64,000 bases of DNA from JBICHN01 sp043101845 (GTDB lineage Bacteria > Planctomycetota > Phycisphaerae > Phycisphaerales > UBA5793): NCBI GenBank assembly GCA_043101845.1, contig JBICHN010000011.1:1054001-1118000 (forward strand), read 5' to 3'. Positions 8,381 to 17,346 of the stretch are shown in pieces (position 1 is the stretch's first letter; each line of letters begins with the position of its first letter). The notes below the pieces were generated by a model. It worked only from the letters and a program-made list of their open reading frames with translations. It was not told the DNA's origin and did not search any database. Made by a program: the position numbers and the translations under genes.

Positions 8381-9118
8381 CTACGCCGATTCATCGAGCG
8401 GGGCGGTGAGGTCGAAGAGGTAGCCGCCGTGGAGGTCATCTGGCCGGTCGTCGAGGTGATAGAAGCGCGGCCCCCCGAGCGATCGTTCCACGAAACACCA
8501 TTCTTCATGCTCGTCGAGCGAACGGGCGATGGCGCGGCGGGCAGTGAAGTCCGTCGGGTAATGGTGTGACTCGAGTACGGACATGAGTTCGGCGATGGTG
8601 ATGCCCGGCCGCTCGCGAATGACGCGAAGCGCCTCGCGCATGGTTCTTCGGTAGGGGGTCCAACGGGGGCCCGCCGCGAGGCCGGCCGGGGCGGTGGACT
8701 TGTGCTCCGTATCGAGTTGCTCACGGAGCTTTCGGGACGTCTCGAGCCAGGCCCGCCGAATCGGGGCCGGGACCCGTCTCACGACCGATCCCGTCAGTCC
8801 GACCTCAAGTACGCCGATCTCAAACCGCGCGCATGCACGCTCGGCGAACGCCCGAAGGCGATCTTTCCGTTTCACCCGCAACGCCGGAATCGCGATCGAC
8901 CGTCGGACCACCGGCCAGTCGTCCGCCTGGGCGATGACCTGCAGATTGAGCGAACGCTTGCATTCGACGACCCACACCACGGCGCCGCGTACGGCGACGA
9001 TGTCGGCGATCCGACCTTCGAACGGGCCGGCCTTGACCTCCTGGTAGACATCCCAACCCTGTCGCTCGAGCCACGAGACGACATGGGCGGCGAGATCCTG
9101 TTCGCTGAACGATGGCAT
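8381..9118 (-). CDS. PD-(D/E)XK nuclease-like protein with C-terminal winged helix
   Basis: The 245-residue protein starts at ATG 9118. The N-terminal half fits a restriction-like fold: E27, D39 in RIADIVAV, then E52-x-K54 in VVWVVECKR, the spacing of a PD-(D/E)XK active site. Residues about 165-235 look like a winged helix-turn-helix (REALRVIRERPGITIAELMSVL, then a basic recognition region). A function in DNA cleavage, repair or defence is possible. I do not recognise a named family. It is divergent from the MFS gene (153 bp apart) and is about 5.5 kb from the orphan methylase, too far to call a restriction pair. Confidence 0.6.
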   Translation of the reverse strand: MPSFSEQDLAAHVVSWLERQGWDVYQEVKAGPFEGRIADIVAVRGAVVWVVECKRSLNLQVIAQADDWPVVRRSIAIPALRVKRKDRLRAFAERACARFEIGVLEVGLTGSVVRRVPAPIRRAWLETSRKLREQLDTEHKSTAPAGLAAGPRWTPYRRTMREALRVIRERPGITIAELMSVLESHHYPTDFTARRAIARSLDEHEEWCFVERSLGGPRFYHLDDRPDDLHGGYLFDLTAPLDESA

Positions 9119-9271
9119 GGACGGTCGTTCCCCTTCAACGCCGCATCCTATCACATTCCGCTTCCCGCGCCGAAGGAGCCCCCAAAACGACCGGCGCCGC
9201 TGGAGCCGGAAGCGGGGAAGGCAACCATTGACCCAGTGCCCCGTCCCCCGACCGAGAGTTCGCCGCCGATC

Positions 9272-10675
9272 ATGACCGCGCCGGAGGATGACGCGACTTC
9301 GTCATCCATGCCGCGACCGGGGCCGGTGCGTCGCGCCATCGGCTCGTTCACTCCCCGGGCCATGGCGCCGTTCGCGCGACGAAACTATCGCTACGAACTC
9401 TGCGGCGTGGCGTTCTGGCCGGTCGCGGTCACGATGATTGAATGGGGGGTCACCGGGACGATCGCGGAGAAGGCGTTCCCCGACACCCCCGGCTGGGTGC
9501 TCGCGGTGCTCACGGGGGCGCCCGCCTACAGCAACATCACGAGTTCAATATGGACGCGTCTCGTCGACGGTCGACGAACGGTTCGTAACCTCGTCGCGCT
9601 GCAGATCGGCGTGCTTGCGATGATCGCCGTCATCGCCGTGTGCCCGATCTCGCCCACGGGTCTGTACCTCTTTACCGCGGCCGCGGTCGCGGCGCGAATG
9701 CTCATGGCCGGCGTCGTTACGCTTCGATCGGTTCTCTGGCGCTCGAACTACCTCCGCCGCGAGCGGGCGCGGGTGACCGGGAAGCTCATCACGATTCAGA
9801 CGCTGCTCATCTCGTCGGTGACCCTCGCTCTCGGCGCGGTGATGGATGTGAATCCGAATTCGTTCCGCGTCATCTACCCGCTTGCACTGCTCTGCGGTCT
9901 CATCGGCGTGATGTCCTTCGCGCGGATCCGAATCCGTCGACCATTCCAACTCCTCTCCGCTGCAGAGTCGACGCGCCGGCGCTCGTCGGACCGATCGGCC
10001 GGACGCGCCGTGCGCGACTGGGTCGCGACGGTCGGAGACATGATCGGCGTACTGCGTCGAGACGCGGCTTTCCGCGGCTTCATGATCTGCATGTTCGTGA
10101 TGGGCATCAGCAATCTGGCCCTCTCGGCGCCGCTCGTGCGCATGCTCGACAATCAGTTCGGAGTGGGATACCTGGGCTCACTGTTGCTCCTGCAGGCCGG
10201 TCCGTTCGCCCTCATTCCATTTGCCATTCCGCTCTGGGCGCGACTGCTCGATCGGGTGCATGTCATTCGCTTCCGCGTTATTCACTCGTGGTTCTTCGTC
10301 GCCGGGCATCTTCTTCTGTTCGCCGGGGCCTTGAGCGGACAGATCGCGTTCGTGGCGGCCGGGCAACTTGTCCGCGGCGTCGCCATGGGGGGTGGGGCAC
10401 TCGCGTGGAACATCGGTCACAATGATTTCGCCGCCCGGGAAGAGGCCGGTCTGTACATGTCCGTGCATGTCACCCTGACCGGGGTCCGCGGCGTCATCGG
10501 TTCGGTGCTCGGGATTCTGATCTACACCGGCGAGTTCGGACCGCTCCGCGCGCCGGCGCTCGGCGCCTGGTCGTTTCTCTTCTGGGCGGCGGTGTGTACG
10601 GTTGGCGCCCTTGGCTTCGCCTATCTCAACTGGAAACTTCGTGACATTACCGGCCGCGAACCGGAGAACGACTGA
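9272..10675 (+). CDS. MFS-type membrane transporter
   Basis: The protein has 467 residues if read from ATG 9272; ATG 9308 and 9362 are possible alternatives and no convincing ribosome binding site separates them. About ten to twelve hydrophobic helices are visible, in two halves separated by a basic loop near residues 230-250 (STRRRSSDRSAGR). The layout and length fit the major facilitator superfamily. No substrate signature was recognised. The upstream part of the open frame, before 9272, overlaps the divergent gene and is not coding. It ends 32 bp before holB, and the two may be co-transcribed. Confidence 0.75.
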   Translation: MTAPEDDATSSSMPRPGPVRRAIGSFTPRAMAPFARRNYRYELCGVAFWPVAVTMIEWGVTGTIAEKAFPDTPGWVLAVLTGAPAYSNITSSIWTRLVDGRRTVRNLVALQIGVLAMIAVIAVCPISPTGLYLFTAAAVAARMLMAGVVTLRSVLWRSNYLRRERARVTGKLITIQTLLISSVTLALGAVMDVNPNSFRVIYPLALLCGLIGVMSFARIRIRRPFQLLSAAESTRRRSSDRSAGRAVRDWVATVGDMIGVLRRDAAFRGFMICMFVMGISNLALSAPLVRMLDNQFGVGYLGSLLLLQAGPFALIPFAIPLWARLLDRVHVIRFRVIHSWFFVAGHLLLFAGALSGQIAFVAAGQLVRGVAMGGGALAWNIGHNDFAAREEAGLYMSVHVTLTGVRGVIGSVLGILIYTGEFGPLRAPALGAWSFLFWAAVCTVGALGFAYLNWKLRDITGREPEND

Positions 10676-10699
10676 CCGCATCGGCCCGCGAGGTATGAT
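10672..10699 (+). promoter_or_regulatory. Putative promoter giving a leaderless holB transcript
   Basis: CTGACC (10672-10677) and TATGAT (10694-10699) are 16 nt apart. The -10 box ends 8 nt before the holB ATG, so the transcript would begin at or next to the start codon. No good Shine-Dalgarno lies at the usual distance. Confidence 0.45.
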
Positions 10700-10707
10700 G
10701 CCCCGCC

Positions 10708-11796
10708 ATGCGTCATGTTCTCGGCCAGGACCGCGCGATCGAAATCCTCCAATCCGCCCTGCGTGGTGGTCGGGTTCATCATGCATGGATCTTCCATGGC
10801 CCAACGGGAGTGGGGAAACGCACGACGGCTGAGGCATTCGCCGCGACGCTGCTCGATCCCGACGCGCAGGCCGATCTCTCCGGCGCCATCGAGGCCGATC
10901 CGGAGGGCGCCACCGCCCGGCGCATTGCGGCGGGCACGCATCCCGATCTTCACCTCGTGACCAAGGAACTCGCGTCGTACTCAAGCGACGGCGATGTTCG
11001 CCGGCGCAAGCAGATCACCATACCCGTGCAGGTCATTCGCGAATTCCTGGTCGATCCGGCGCATCTCTCCGCTCACGAACGCGCGGAGGCCCGGGCGCGC
11101 AAGGTCTTCATTGTCGACGAGTCCGAGCTCATGGCCCGGGAAGCCCAGAATGTGCTCCTGAAGACGCTCGAAGAGCCGCCGTCCGGAACCGTGATCATCC
11201 TCGTGACGGCGAATGCGGATCGCCTTCTGCCCACCATTCACAGTCGCTGCCAGCGTGTCGCGTTCACTCCGCTTTCTCCCGACGCGATGGCCCAATGGAT
11301 CGACCGCCGGGCGACGGAAGAGTCGATGTCGGAAGGTCATCGACGCTGGCTCGAACGCTTCGCGCAAGGTTCACCGGGGCTCGCTGAACTCGCGCTCGAG
11401 AACAACTTGTACGAGTGGTTCGTGACGCTCGATCCGATGCTCCGTGAACTCCGGGCGGGTCGATATCCGGCGACCATGGGCGGGGTCATGAACAAGCTCA
11501 TCGACTCGTTCGCCAAGGCCTGGGTGAAGTCGCGAGAGAACGCCAGCAAGGATGCGGCGAACAAGGCTGGGGCCCGCTATCTTTTCGTTCTGCTGTCCGA
11601 AGAAGTGCGTGATTGGATCCGCGCGGACCTCGAGGCCGGCGAACCCGTTGACGATCATCTGGTCGCGCTCGATCGCATCCACGACGCCGAGCGTCAGCTC
11701 TACTCGAATGTGAATCTGGGATTGCTTCTCGACGAGCTGGTGGCGCAATGGGCGGAGGCCGAGCCGGTCGGCGACTCGTGGTTCAATCTGAAGTGA
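10708..11796 (+). CDS. holB: DNA polymerase III delta-prime subunit (clamp loader)
   Basis: A 362-residue AAA+ clamp-loader protein. It has VLGQDRAIEILQSAL at the N terminus, Walker A GPTGVGKRT, an acidic Walker B-like FIVDESELM, and LLKTLEEPPSGTVIILVT followed by the SRC arginine-finger motif in HSRCQRVAF. Delta-prime loads the beta sliding clamp with delta and tau/gamma. An alternative would be DnaX, but the short length and lack of DnaX C-terminal domains favour holB. Its 3' end overlaps the convergent lipB by 14 bp. Confidence 0.88.
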   Translation: MRHVLGQDRAIEILQSALRGGRVHHAWIFHGPTGVGKRTTAEAFAATLLDPDAQADLSGAIEADPEGATARRIAAGTHPDLHLVTKELASYSSDGDVRRRKQITIPVQVIREFLVDPAHLSAHERAEARARKVFIVDESELMAREAQNVLLKTLEEPPSGTVIILVTANADRLLPTIHSRCQRVAFTPLSPDAMAQWIDRRATEESMSEGHRRWLERFAQGSPGLAELALENNLYEWFVTLDPMLRELRAGRYPATMGGVMNKLIDSFAKAWVKSRENASKDAANKAGARYLFVLLSEEVRDWIRADLEAGEPVDDHLVALDRIHDAERQLYSNVNLGLLLDELVAQWAEAEPVGDSWFNLK

Positions 11797-12499
11797 GCCG
11801 GGCGTTGAAGGCCTCGCAGAACTCATTCGTGAACATCCGCTTGACCTGAGCCATCGAGGGCGTCCGCTCTCCTTCGAGCTCATACGCGAGACTCGTCACC
11901 GCCCGGTCCTTCAATCCGCATGGCACGATCGTGTCAAAATGCGAGAGATCCGTCGAGACATTGATCGCGAGGCCGTGGGTGGAGACCCATTTCGCGACGC
12001 GTACGCCGAGCGCTGCGATCTTCCGTGCCGGACCGACATCATCGATCCAAACTCCCGTGGCGCACCCGTCGCGGACTCCTTGCACGCCGAAGCGCGCGAG
12101 CGTGGCGATGATGATTGATTCAAGCCAGCGCATGTAGTCGTGCACGCCGAGCCGCAGACGCTTGAGATCGACGATCGGATAGGCGACGAGCTGCCCCGGG
12201 CCGTGGTAGGTAATGTCGCCGCCGCGATCGGTCTCGCAGACTTCAATCCCGAGCGCTGCGAGTCGATCCTCATTCGCGATGAGATGTCGCCGGGCGGTGG
12301 GCCTGCGGCTGACGGTAATGACGGGCGGATCGTGCTCGACGAGGAACAGCGTCATCGTCGGGTCCGATACACCCGCCCGCCGCGCGGAAATGATCCCGTC
12401 GCGCGTCTCGACCTGAAGTTCACAGGCGGCGCGATAGTCCATGCGACCGAGATCGCGGATGGAGAGACCGGTCGAAACGGGATCGGCACTTCTGTTCAC
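11783..12499 (-). CDS. lipB: Octanoyl-[ACP]:protein N-octanoyltransferase
   Basis: A 238-residue LipB, starting at GTG 12499. It carries the family signature RGGDITYHGPGQLVAYPI, the catalytic lysine in ARKIAALGVRV, and the catalytic cysteine in FDTIVPCGLKDRAVTSL. LipB transfers octanoate from acyl carrier protein to lipoyl domains of 2-oxoacid dehydrogenases and GcvH, in the cytoplasm; LipA then inserts sulfur. LipA is not in the window. TAGACT lies 5 nt upstream of the start codon on the same strand and may be a -10 box. Confidence 0.95.
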   Translation of the reverse strand: MNRSADPVSTGLSIRDLGRMDYRAACELQVETRDGIISARRAGVSDPTMTLFLVEHDPPVITVSRRPTARRHLIANEDRLAALGIEVCETDRGGDITYHGPGQLVAYPIVDLKRLRLGVHDYMRWLESIIIATLARFGVQGVRDGCATGVWIDDVGPARKIAALGVRVAKWVSTHGLAINVSTDLSHFDTIVPCGLKDRAVTSLAYELEGERTPSMAQVKRMFTNEFCEAFNARLTSD

Positions 12500-12563
12500 G
12501 ATGAAGTCTAACGCCCATTACGCGGCGGGGCGGGCGCGGCACACCCCGCATACACTCCCAGCC

Positions 12564-13361
12564 ATGGCCACCGTGCACGATACCGCCTCCGTTGGACCGG
12601 AAGTCGAACTCGATGAGTCGGTCGAAGTCGGCCCGAACTGCGTTATCACTGGTCGTGTTCAAATCGGCGCCGGAACGCAGGTCATCGGGCATGCCTGGAT
12701 GCGCGGACCGCTTGTGATCGGCCGCGAGAATCGCATCTATCCATTCGCGTGCCTTGGCTTCGAACCGCAGGATTACAAGTGGGATCCGGATCGCGACGGG
12801 GCCGGGCTCGTGATCGGCGATCGCAACATCATCCGCGAGCATGTCACGATGCACCGGGCGACGAACGATGACACGCCGACTCGCGTGGGGTCCGACAACA
12901 TGTTCATGGTGAACAGCCATGTCGGGCACGATGCGACCGTCGGCGATCGGAGCGTGTTCGCCAACAACGCGTCGCTCGGCGGGCATACGCGAATCGCCGA
13001 TCAGGTCAACCTCGGTGGCGGCGCCGCCATCGGGCAGCACGCGTGGGTCGGGCGGCTCGCCTTTGTCTCCGGTCACGCGGGAACCCGACTCCATGTGCCG
13101 CCGTTCATGGTCTGCCGCTTCCGCGCGACCGTGGCCGGGCCGAACATGGTCGGACTCCGTCGCTCCGGCATGAGTCATGATGAGATCGATCGCGTCCGCT
13201 GGGCGTATCGCGTCATGTTCCGCGAACGACGAACGAAGTCGTCGATGATCGAAGCTCTTCGCGAACGAGCCGATGAGGCGCCGGCGCTCCGTGAGATCGT
13301 CGACTTCCTCGAGGTATGCCCCGGCGCCATCTGCAAGCCCGAGGGCGATCGGGCCGAGTGA
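12564..13361 (+). CDS. lpxA: Acyl-ACP:UDP-N-acetylglucosamine O-acyltransferase
   Basis: The protein has 265 residues from ATG 12564. The first two thirds are left-handed beta-helix hexapeptide repeats (for example VGPNCVITGRVQIGAGTQVIG). The catalytic histidine region is NSHVGHDATVGD, and a helical C-terminal domain follows with GLRRSGMSHDEIDRVRWAYR. LpxA performs the first step of lipid A synthesis, so this organism should build a lipopolysaccharide-bearing outer membrane. The longer frame back to 12501 is not needed by homology. TACACT at 12551-12556 ends 7 nt before the ATG, consistent with a leaderless transcript, though no -35 is evident. Confidence 0.92.
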   Translation: MATVHDTASVGPEVELDESVEVGPNCVITGRVQIGAGTQVIGHAWMRGPLVIGRENRIYPFACLGFEPQDYKWDPDRDGAGLVIGDRNIIREHVTMHRATNDDTPTRVGSDNMFMVNSHVGHDATVGDRSVFANNASLGGHTRIADQVNLGGGAAIGQHAWVGRLAFVSGHAGTRLHVPPFMVCRFRATVAGPNMVGLRRSGMSHDEIDRVRWAYRVMFRERRTKSSMIEALRERADEAPALREIVDFLEVCPGAICKPEGDRAE

Positions 13362-13397
13362 GCGCGCCGGATCTTGCGCGGGTTCATCGGCTTTCTC

Positions 13398-13426
13398 TTC
13401 ACTCGCGTCGCGGAGCCCGCTACGCT
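13398..13426 (+). promoter_or_regulatory. Putative promoter giving a leaderless MBL-hydrolase transcript
   Basis: TTCACT (13398-13403) and TACGCT (13421-13426) are spaced by 17 nt. The -10 ends 6 nt before ATG 13433, which has no Shine-Dalgarno. Confidence 0.5.
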
Positions 13427-13432
13427 GCCGCC

Positions 13433-14341
13433 ATGAACTCTCCCTCGGTCGTGACACGGATGTCACTCTGCGTTCTCGGCAGCGGGTCGGGCGGCAACTG
13501 CTCGGCGCTGGCGCTCGACGACACGCAGGGCCAGCGTCGGGTGACGCTCATTGACCTCGGGCTGAGTCCCCGGCAGACCAAGCTGCGACTCGATCAAGTC
13601 GGGCTGAGCCTCGATCAGGTCGAAGATGTCCTCATCACGCACTTCGATCAGGACCACTATCGCCACACATGGACGAAGAAGGCGCGCGATCTCGGCTGGA
13701 CCATCCGCTTTCACAAGCGGCACCTCGGGTGGGCCCGGCGCGCCGGCGCCGCGTATGTGCGCTCCGAGCCGTTCGACGACGCGTTCGATTTCGAGAACGG
13801 CCTCGCCGAAGTCCGGCCGATCAGTTTCATTCATGATCATCAGGGGACGACCGGCTATCGGATCGAGACGGCGGCCGGCTCGCTCGGCTATGCGACCGAT
13901 CTCGGCCGTACGCCCCGCACGCTGAAGGATGCGTTCGCCGGGGTCAATGTGCTCGCGATCGAGTCGAACTATTGCCCGCAACTCCAGCACGAGTCGCCCC
14001 GCCCCGATTTCCTGAAGCGGCGGATCATGGGCGGACGCGGACACTTGTCGAATCACGAGGCGCTCGACCTCATTCGGCGCGTCGACGCGGTATCGCCCGA
14101 TCTGCGACAAGTCGTTCTCCTCCACCTCTCGCGTCAGTGCAACTGCCCGCAGCGGGTGCTGGATCTCTACGCAAAGGAGGCCCCGGACCTCGCGCCCCGC
14201 GTCATGCTGACGAGCCAGTCCGAGGCGACCGACTGGGTACGGGTCGAGAATGGCGCCGGTCGTCCGCGCGCGCGCATCTGCACGCGTACTGCCGCGGCCA
14301 TGCAGCAGCACCTCTTCGCGGGGCAACTCGATCTCGACTGA
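13433..14341 (+). CDS. Metallo-beta-lactamase-fold hydrolase (YycJ/WalJ-like) with altered metal motif
   Basis: A 302-residue cytoplasmic protein with the MBL fold start LCVLGSGSGGNCSAL and the metal loop at residues 70-75. That loop reads HFDQDH instead of the usual HxHxDH, so the second histidine is aspartate (D72). Later motifs include FIHDHQGTTGYRI, GYATDLG, LAIESNY and GHLSNHEAL, the region that supplies further metal ligands in the YycJ/RNase Z-like group. A phosphodiesterase or nuclease role is likely by family. The His-to-Asp change may alter metal preference. Start alternatives are ATG 13433 and ATG 13460; the nearby promoter favours 13433. Confidence 0.8.
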   Translation: MNSPSVVTRMSLCVLGSGSGGNCSALALDDTQGQRRVTLIDLGLSPRQTKLRLDQVGLSLDQVEDVLITHFDQDHYRHTWTKKARDLGWTIRFHKRHLGWARRAGAAYVRSEPFDDAFDFENGLAEVRPISFIHDHQGTTGYRIETAAGSLGYATDLGRTPRTLKDAFAGVNVLAIESNYCPQLQHESPRPDFLKRRIMGGRGHLSNHEALDLIRRVDAVSPDLRQVVLLHLSRQCNCPQRVLDLYAKEAPDLAPRVMLTSQSEATDWVRVENGAGRPRARICTRTAAAMQQHLFAGQLDLD

Positions 14342-14362
14342 GGCCTTCGAACATCCAACCGG

Positions 14363-15727
14363 CTATCGAACGACTTCCGCCAGCACATTGCTGACTCGGT
14401 TCATCTCCGCCGCCTGGAACCAGACGGGGCGCCCTCTTCCATTCGCCGGAACGCGGACGGTCGTCTCGAAGCGGCCCGAATGGTCCGCGCGTCCCGATGC
14501 GAAGAGGTTCGGCTGCTCGAGGTCGAGCGTGACATTGAGCGGCGGAACCGGCGTCGAACCTTCGCCGCGCAGCGAATAGACGAGGTACTGATTGGTGTCC
14601 GGCGTCGCGCCCTCCAACGAGAAAATTGTCCGCTCGTTCGCGACGAGCTGGTCAATGGCGAGCTCATACGGGTCGCCGTCGACGGGGATGAGGACGACGG
14701 CCCGCTCGGGTGACCAGACGCCGTAATGTCCGGAGCCGATGATCCACCCGTTCTCATTGATGTCGATAGCGCGGTCGATGACGAAATCGGCCGGGATGCC
14801 CGAAGTGATGTCGTTCAGATCGCGAATTCCGTTCCGCTCGTCCCAGATGAATCCGTGCCACCCCGCCTGGTCGACGATGCCGCCGCCCACGACCTCGCCG
14901 CGGTTGTTGATCGCGTCGGCGTGCGTGTCCATCGGAATGCCGTTCGGAATCGCCGGGAGAAAGAAGAAGCCGTCATCGACCGACCAGAGGAACGGGCCAA
15001 CCTCTCCGATACCGGTTCCGAACGGCCCTTCACCGACCACGACTCCGAAATCGTTGATGTCGAAGACTTCGGTGATACCCATGGTTCCGCCGAGCAACTC
15101 GTCATGAATGTCGATGTGCTCGAGCGTGTTGAGGTCGAAGAGGTAGGCCTCGAAGTCTCCGCAGGACCCAGTGGTGGAGCGAACGCCGACAACCTGATTC
15201 AACTCGTTGATGGCCCGCGCTTCATGCGCCGCGGGAACTCCGAGCCCCTCAAGAGAGCGCGTCCCGTTCGATTCATCCCAGACCTTCGCCGACCGGGTAT
15301 ATCGGCAGCCACCCCAGTAGCGTCCGGTCGACTGTGCCGCCACGACATTCGATTCATTCAGATCGTTCGCCGAGCTGATTTCGGGCAGGCTGACAATCGT
15401 CCCGTCGGGATATCGGAGGGCGCCGCCGCCTGCGATGACGCCCGCGTCATTGATCGCTCCCGCGAGATCGATGGGCGTCTTCCCGGCATCGAATGTCCAG
15501 AGAAAAGAGCACAGCCCACTCAACGGCGTGGCGCATCCGCTCACTTCGTTTCGGTTGTTGATTCCGGCCGCTCTCGAGGTGGCGAGGCTGTAGGTCTGGT
15601 TCCACGGCTCGATAATGACGAGTTCATACTCGACCTGCGCGTTCGCCGGCGCCGCGATGACGAATCCAGCGAGAGCCGGAAGGAGGAGATACACCGGACC
15701 GGAACTCGCACGACATGATGGACGCAT
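14363..15727 (-). CDS. Secreted HAF-repeat protein with shared C-terminal domain
   Basis: The protein has 454 residues from ATG 15727, with GGAG about 8 nt upstream, and a signal peptide ending near APANA. The body is built from repeats of the HAF type, such as INDAGVIAGGG, INELNQVVGV, INDFGVVVGEG, INNRGEVVGGG and INENGWIIGSG, alternating with FLWD or FIWDE strands; these usually form a beta-propeller-like surface protein. The last 90 residues or so are the C-terminal domain shared by ten exported proteins here, cysteine-free subtype (GSTPVPPLNVTLDLEQP and WFQAAEMNRVSNVL). No enzymatic motif was seen. It converges with the MBL gene, 21 bp apart. Confidence 0.85.
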   Translation of the reverse strand: MRPSCRASSGPVYLLLPALAGFVIAAPANAQVEYELVIIEPWNQTYSLATSRAAGINNRNEVSGCATPLSGLCSFLWTFDAGKTPIDLAGAINDAGVIAGGGALRYPDGTIVSLPEISSANDLNESNVVAAQSTGRYWGGCRYTRSAKVWDESNGTRSLEGLGVPAAHEARAINELNQVVGVRSTTGSCGDFEAYLFDLNTLEHIDIHDELLGGTMGITEVFDINDFGVVVGEGPFGTGIGEVGPFLWSVDDGFFFLPAIPNGIPMDTHADAINNRGEVVGGGIVDQAGWHGFIWDERNGIRDLNDITSGIPADFVIDRAIDINENGWIIGSGHYGVWSPERAVVLIPVDGDPYELAIDQLVANERTIFSLEGATPDTNQYLVYSLRGEGSTPVPPLNVTLDLEQPNLFASGRADHSGRFETTVRVPANGRGRPVWFQAAEMNRVSNVLAEVVR

Positions 15728-15932
15728 GGCTTTCTCCGCCTCGACGCCGGGTCGATCCGCAATTGGACGACCGTTCGGACAACGGGTGACTCTAGCAGAG
15801 CAACGGGGGCGCCACGCCTTCAATGACTGAGACGGAGCGAGGAAGCCGCGCGACTTGAGCGTTGGTCAAAATTCTCGCCGATCGTGTGCAAACCTGTTGG
15901 CTTTCGATCCGGCGGCGAGTCGACGCGACTCG

Positions 15933-15961
15933 TTCAAATGACGACCGCCTCGACCTAGAAT
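15933..15961 (+). promoter_or_regulatory. Putative promoter giving a leaderless ispG transcript
   Basis: TTCAAA (15933-15938), a 17-nt spacer and TAGAAT (15956-15961). Six nucleotides separate the -10 from ATG 15968, and no Shine-Dalgarno is present. Confidence 0.55.
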
Positions 15962-15967
15962 GACCCC

Positions 15968-17236
15968 ATGCGCCCGCGCCGCCCAACTCGACAGGTCTCC
16001 GTAGGTGATGAGCGGACCGGTATCGTTCGAATCGGTGGCGACGCCCCCGTGTCCGTCCAGACCATGACGGCCGGGTATACCCACGACATCGACGCCTGCG
16101 TCACCGAAATCAACAAGCTCGCTGCGGCAGGCGCCGACCTCGTCCGCGTCGCGGTCCCGGAGCGGGCGGACACCGAGGCGCTCCCCGAGATTCTCAATCA
16201 GACGCGCGTCCCCATCGTGGCCGATGTGCATTTCCACTTCAAAAGGGCCCTCGAGTCGATCAAGGCCGGGGTGCACAAGATCCGCCTCAACCCGGGGAAC
16301 ATCTCCGATCGCGACCAGGTCAATGCGGTGATTGACGCCTGCAGGGAGCGAAGTCTTCCCATTCGCATCGGCGTCAATGAGGGTTCGATCGTCGAGCGGA
16401 AGGACAAGAAGAAGCGGCTCGAAGAACTTGGTCGCTTCTTCAGCGATCAGAAGCACGGCCATCTCATCGCGATCATGATCGCCAAGCTCGAGGAGTACCT
16501 CGAGATCTTCGACGCCCGCGATTTCCACGACATCGTGATCAGCGCGAAGTCGATCGACCCGGCGATCTGCATCGACGCCTATACCGCGATCAGCGAGCGC
16601 TTCGACTATCCGCTTCATCTCGGCGTCACCCACGCGGGCCCCCGGGAGACCGGCGTCGTGCGTTCCACGCTCGGAGTAGGGACGCTGCTCGCGAACGGCA
16701 TCGGCGACACAATTCGGCTCTCGTACGCGAACGACTCGGTCGAAGAAGTGCGCGATGGGCTCGAGATGTTGTATTGTCTCGGCCTGCGCGAACGGAAGGG
16801 CGCCGAACTCATCGCGTGCCCGACCTGCGGCCGCATTCAGGTTGATCTCTACACCCTCGTCCAACAGGTTCGCGAGAAGCTCGAGACGGAGATCGAACTC
16901 CCGATCAAGGTCGCCGTCATGGGATGTGTCGTGAACGGTCCGGGAGAAGCGGAGGGCGCCGATGTGGCGATCTTCGCCGGCGATCGACGCGGCATCATTT
17001 ATGTCCAGGGCGAACGCGTCGCGAACATTCCCGAAACCGAGATCCTCGATCGACTTCTCGACGAGTGTCGCAAGTTCGAATCGCGCGTTCGACGCGGCGA
17101 GGCGCGCCTTGGTGAGAAGGTCGTCGAGATTGTCCCGCCCGATCCGATCGGTGAGTTGGGCAGCGGTGAATCGATCATCGCGAATCGCCGCGACGGTAAC
17201 GCTTCGAGCGTGCAACTCACTATCGAGGGCGAATAG
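15968..17236 (+). CDS. ispG: 4-hydroxy-3-methylbut-2-enyl-diphosphate synthase
   Basis: A 422-residue IspG (GcpE), the sixth enzyme of the MEP isoprenoid pathway, which reductively opens the cyclodiphosphate using a [4Fe-4S] cluster. The N-terminal TIM barrel has VSVQTMTAGYTHDIDAC, VADVHFHFKRAL and KIRLNPGNI. The cluster ligands are C284 and C287 (CPTCGR) and C320 (MGCVVNGPGE), with the catalytic glutamate at E327. It is the short bacterial form without the inserted domain of plants and some bacteria. The C-terminal 50 residues are an uncharacterised tail. Confidence 0.96.
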   Translation: MRPRRPTRQVSVGDERTGIVRIGGDAPVSVQTMTAGYTHDIDACVTEINKLAAAGADLVRVAVPERADTEALPEILNQTRVPIVADVHFHFKRALESIKAGVHKIRLNPGNISDRDQVNAVIDACRERSLPIRIGVNEGSIVERKDKKKRLEELGRFFSDQKHGHLIAIMIAKLEEYLEIFDARDFHDIVISAKSIDPAICIDAYTAISERFDYPLHLGVTHAGPRETGVVRSTLGVGTLLANGIGDTIRLSYANDSVEEVRDGLEMLYCLGLRERKGAELIACPTCGRIQVDLYTLVQQVREKLETEIELPIKVAVMGCVVNGPGEAEGADVAIFAGDRRGIIYVQGERVANIPETEILDRLLDECRKFESRVRRGEARLGEKVVEIVPPDPIGELGSGESIIANRRDGNASSVQLTIEGE

Positions 17237-17257
17237 GCGCCGCGAGCGTCGATCAAC

Positions 17258-17290
17258 CAAAAGGACCCCTCGTCGCGGAACGAGGGGTCC
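17258..17290 (-). terminator. Rho-independent terminator between convergent genes
   Basis: GGACCCCTCG (17263-17272) and CGAGGGGTCC (17281-17290) form a perfect 10-bp stem with an 8-nt loop. Four A residues precede it on the plus strand, so T4 follows the stem on the minus strand. This serves the CHRD/sugar-dehydrogenase gene and may also stop ispG transcripts. Confidence 0.8.
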
Positions 17291-17346
17291 GTCTGGAGAC
17301 GGAAGCGCCCTTGCGGGCGCGGGGCTCCTGTAGAAGTTTGGGGCGA

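Noticed and set aside
1702..9118. Methylase at 1702 and nuclease-like gene at 8381 as a restriction-modification pair
   Set aside because: They are on the same strand but more than 5 kb apart with the Kai cluster and other genes between.
12420..13466. Long open frame on the minus strand across lpxA
   Set aside because: It mirrors the codon pattern of lpxA and has no family-like motifs. Long antisense frames are common in high-GC genes. The same applies to frames at 17311-19821, 21151-22542 and 32237-32731.
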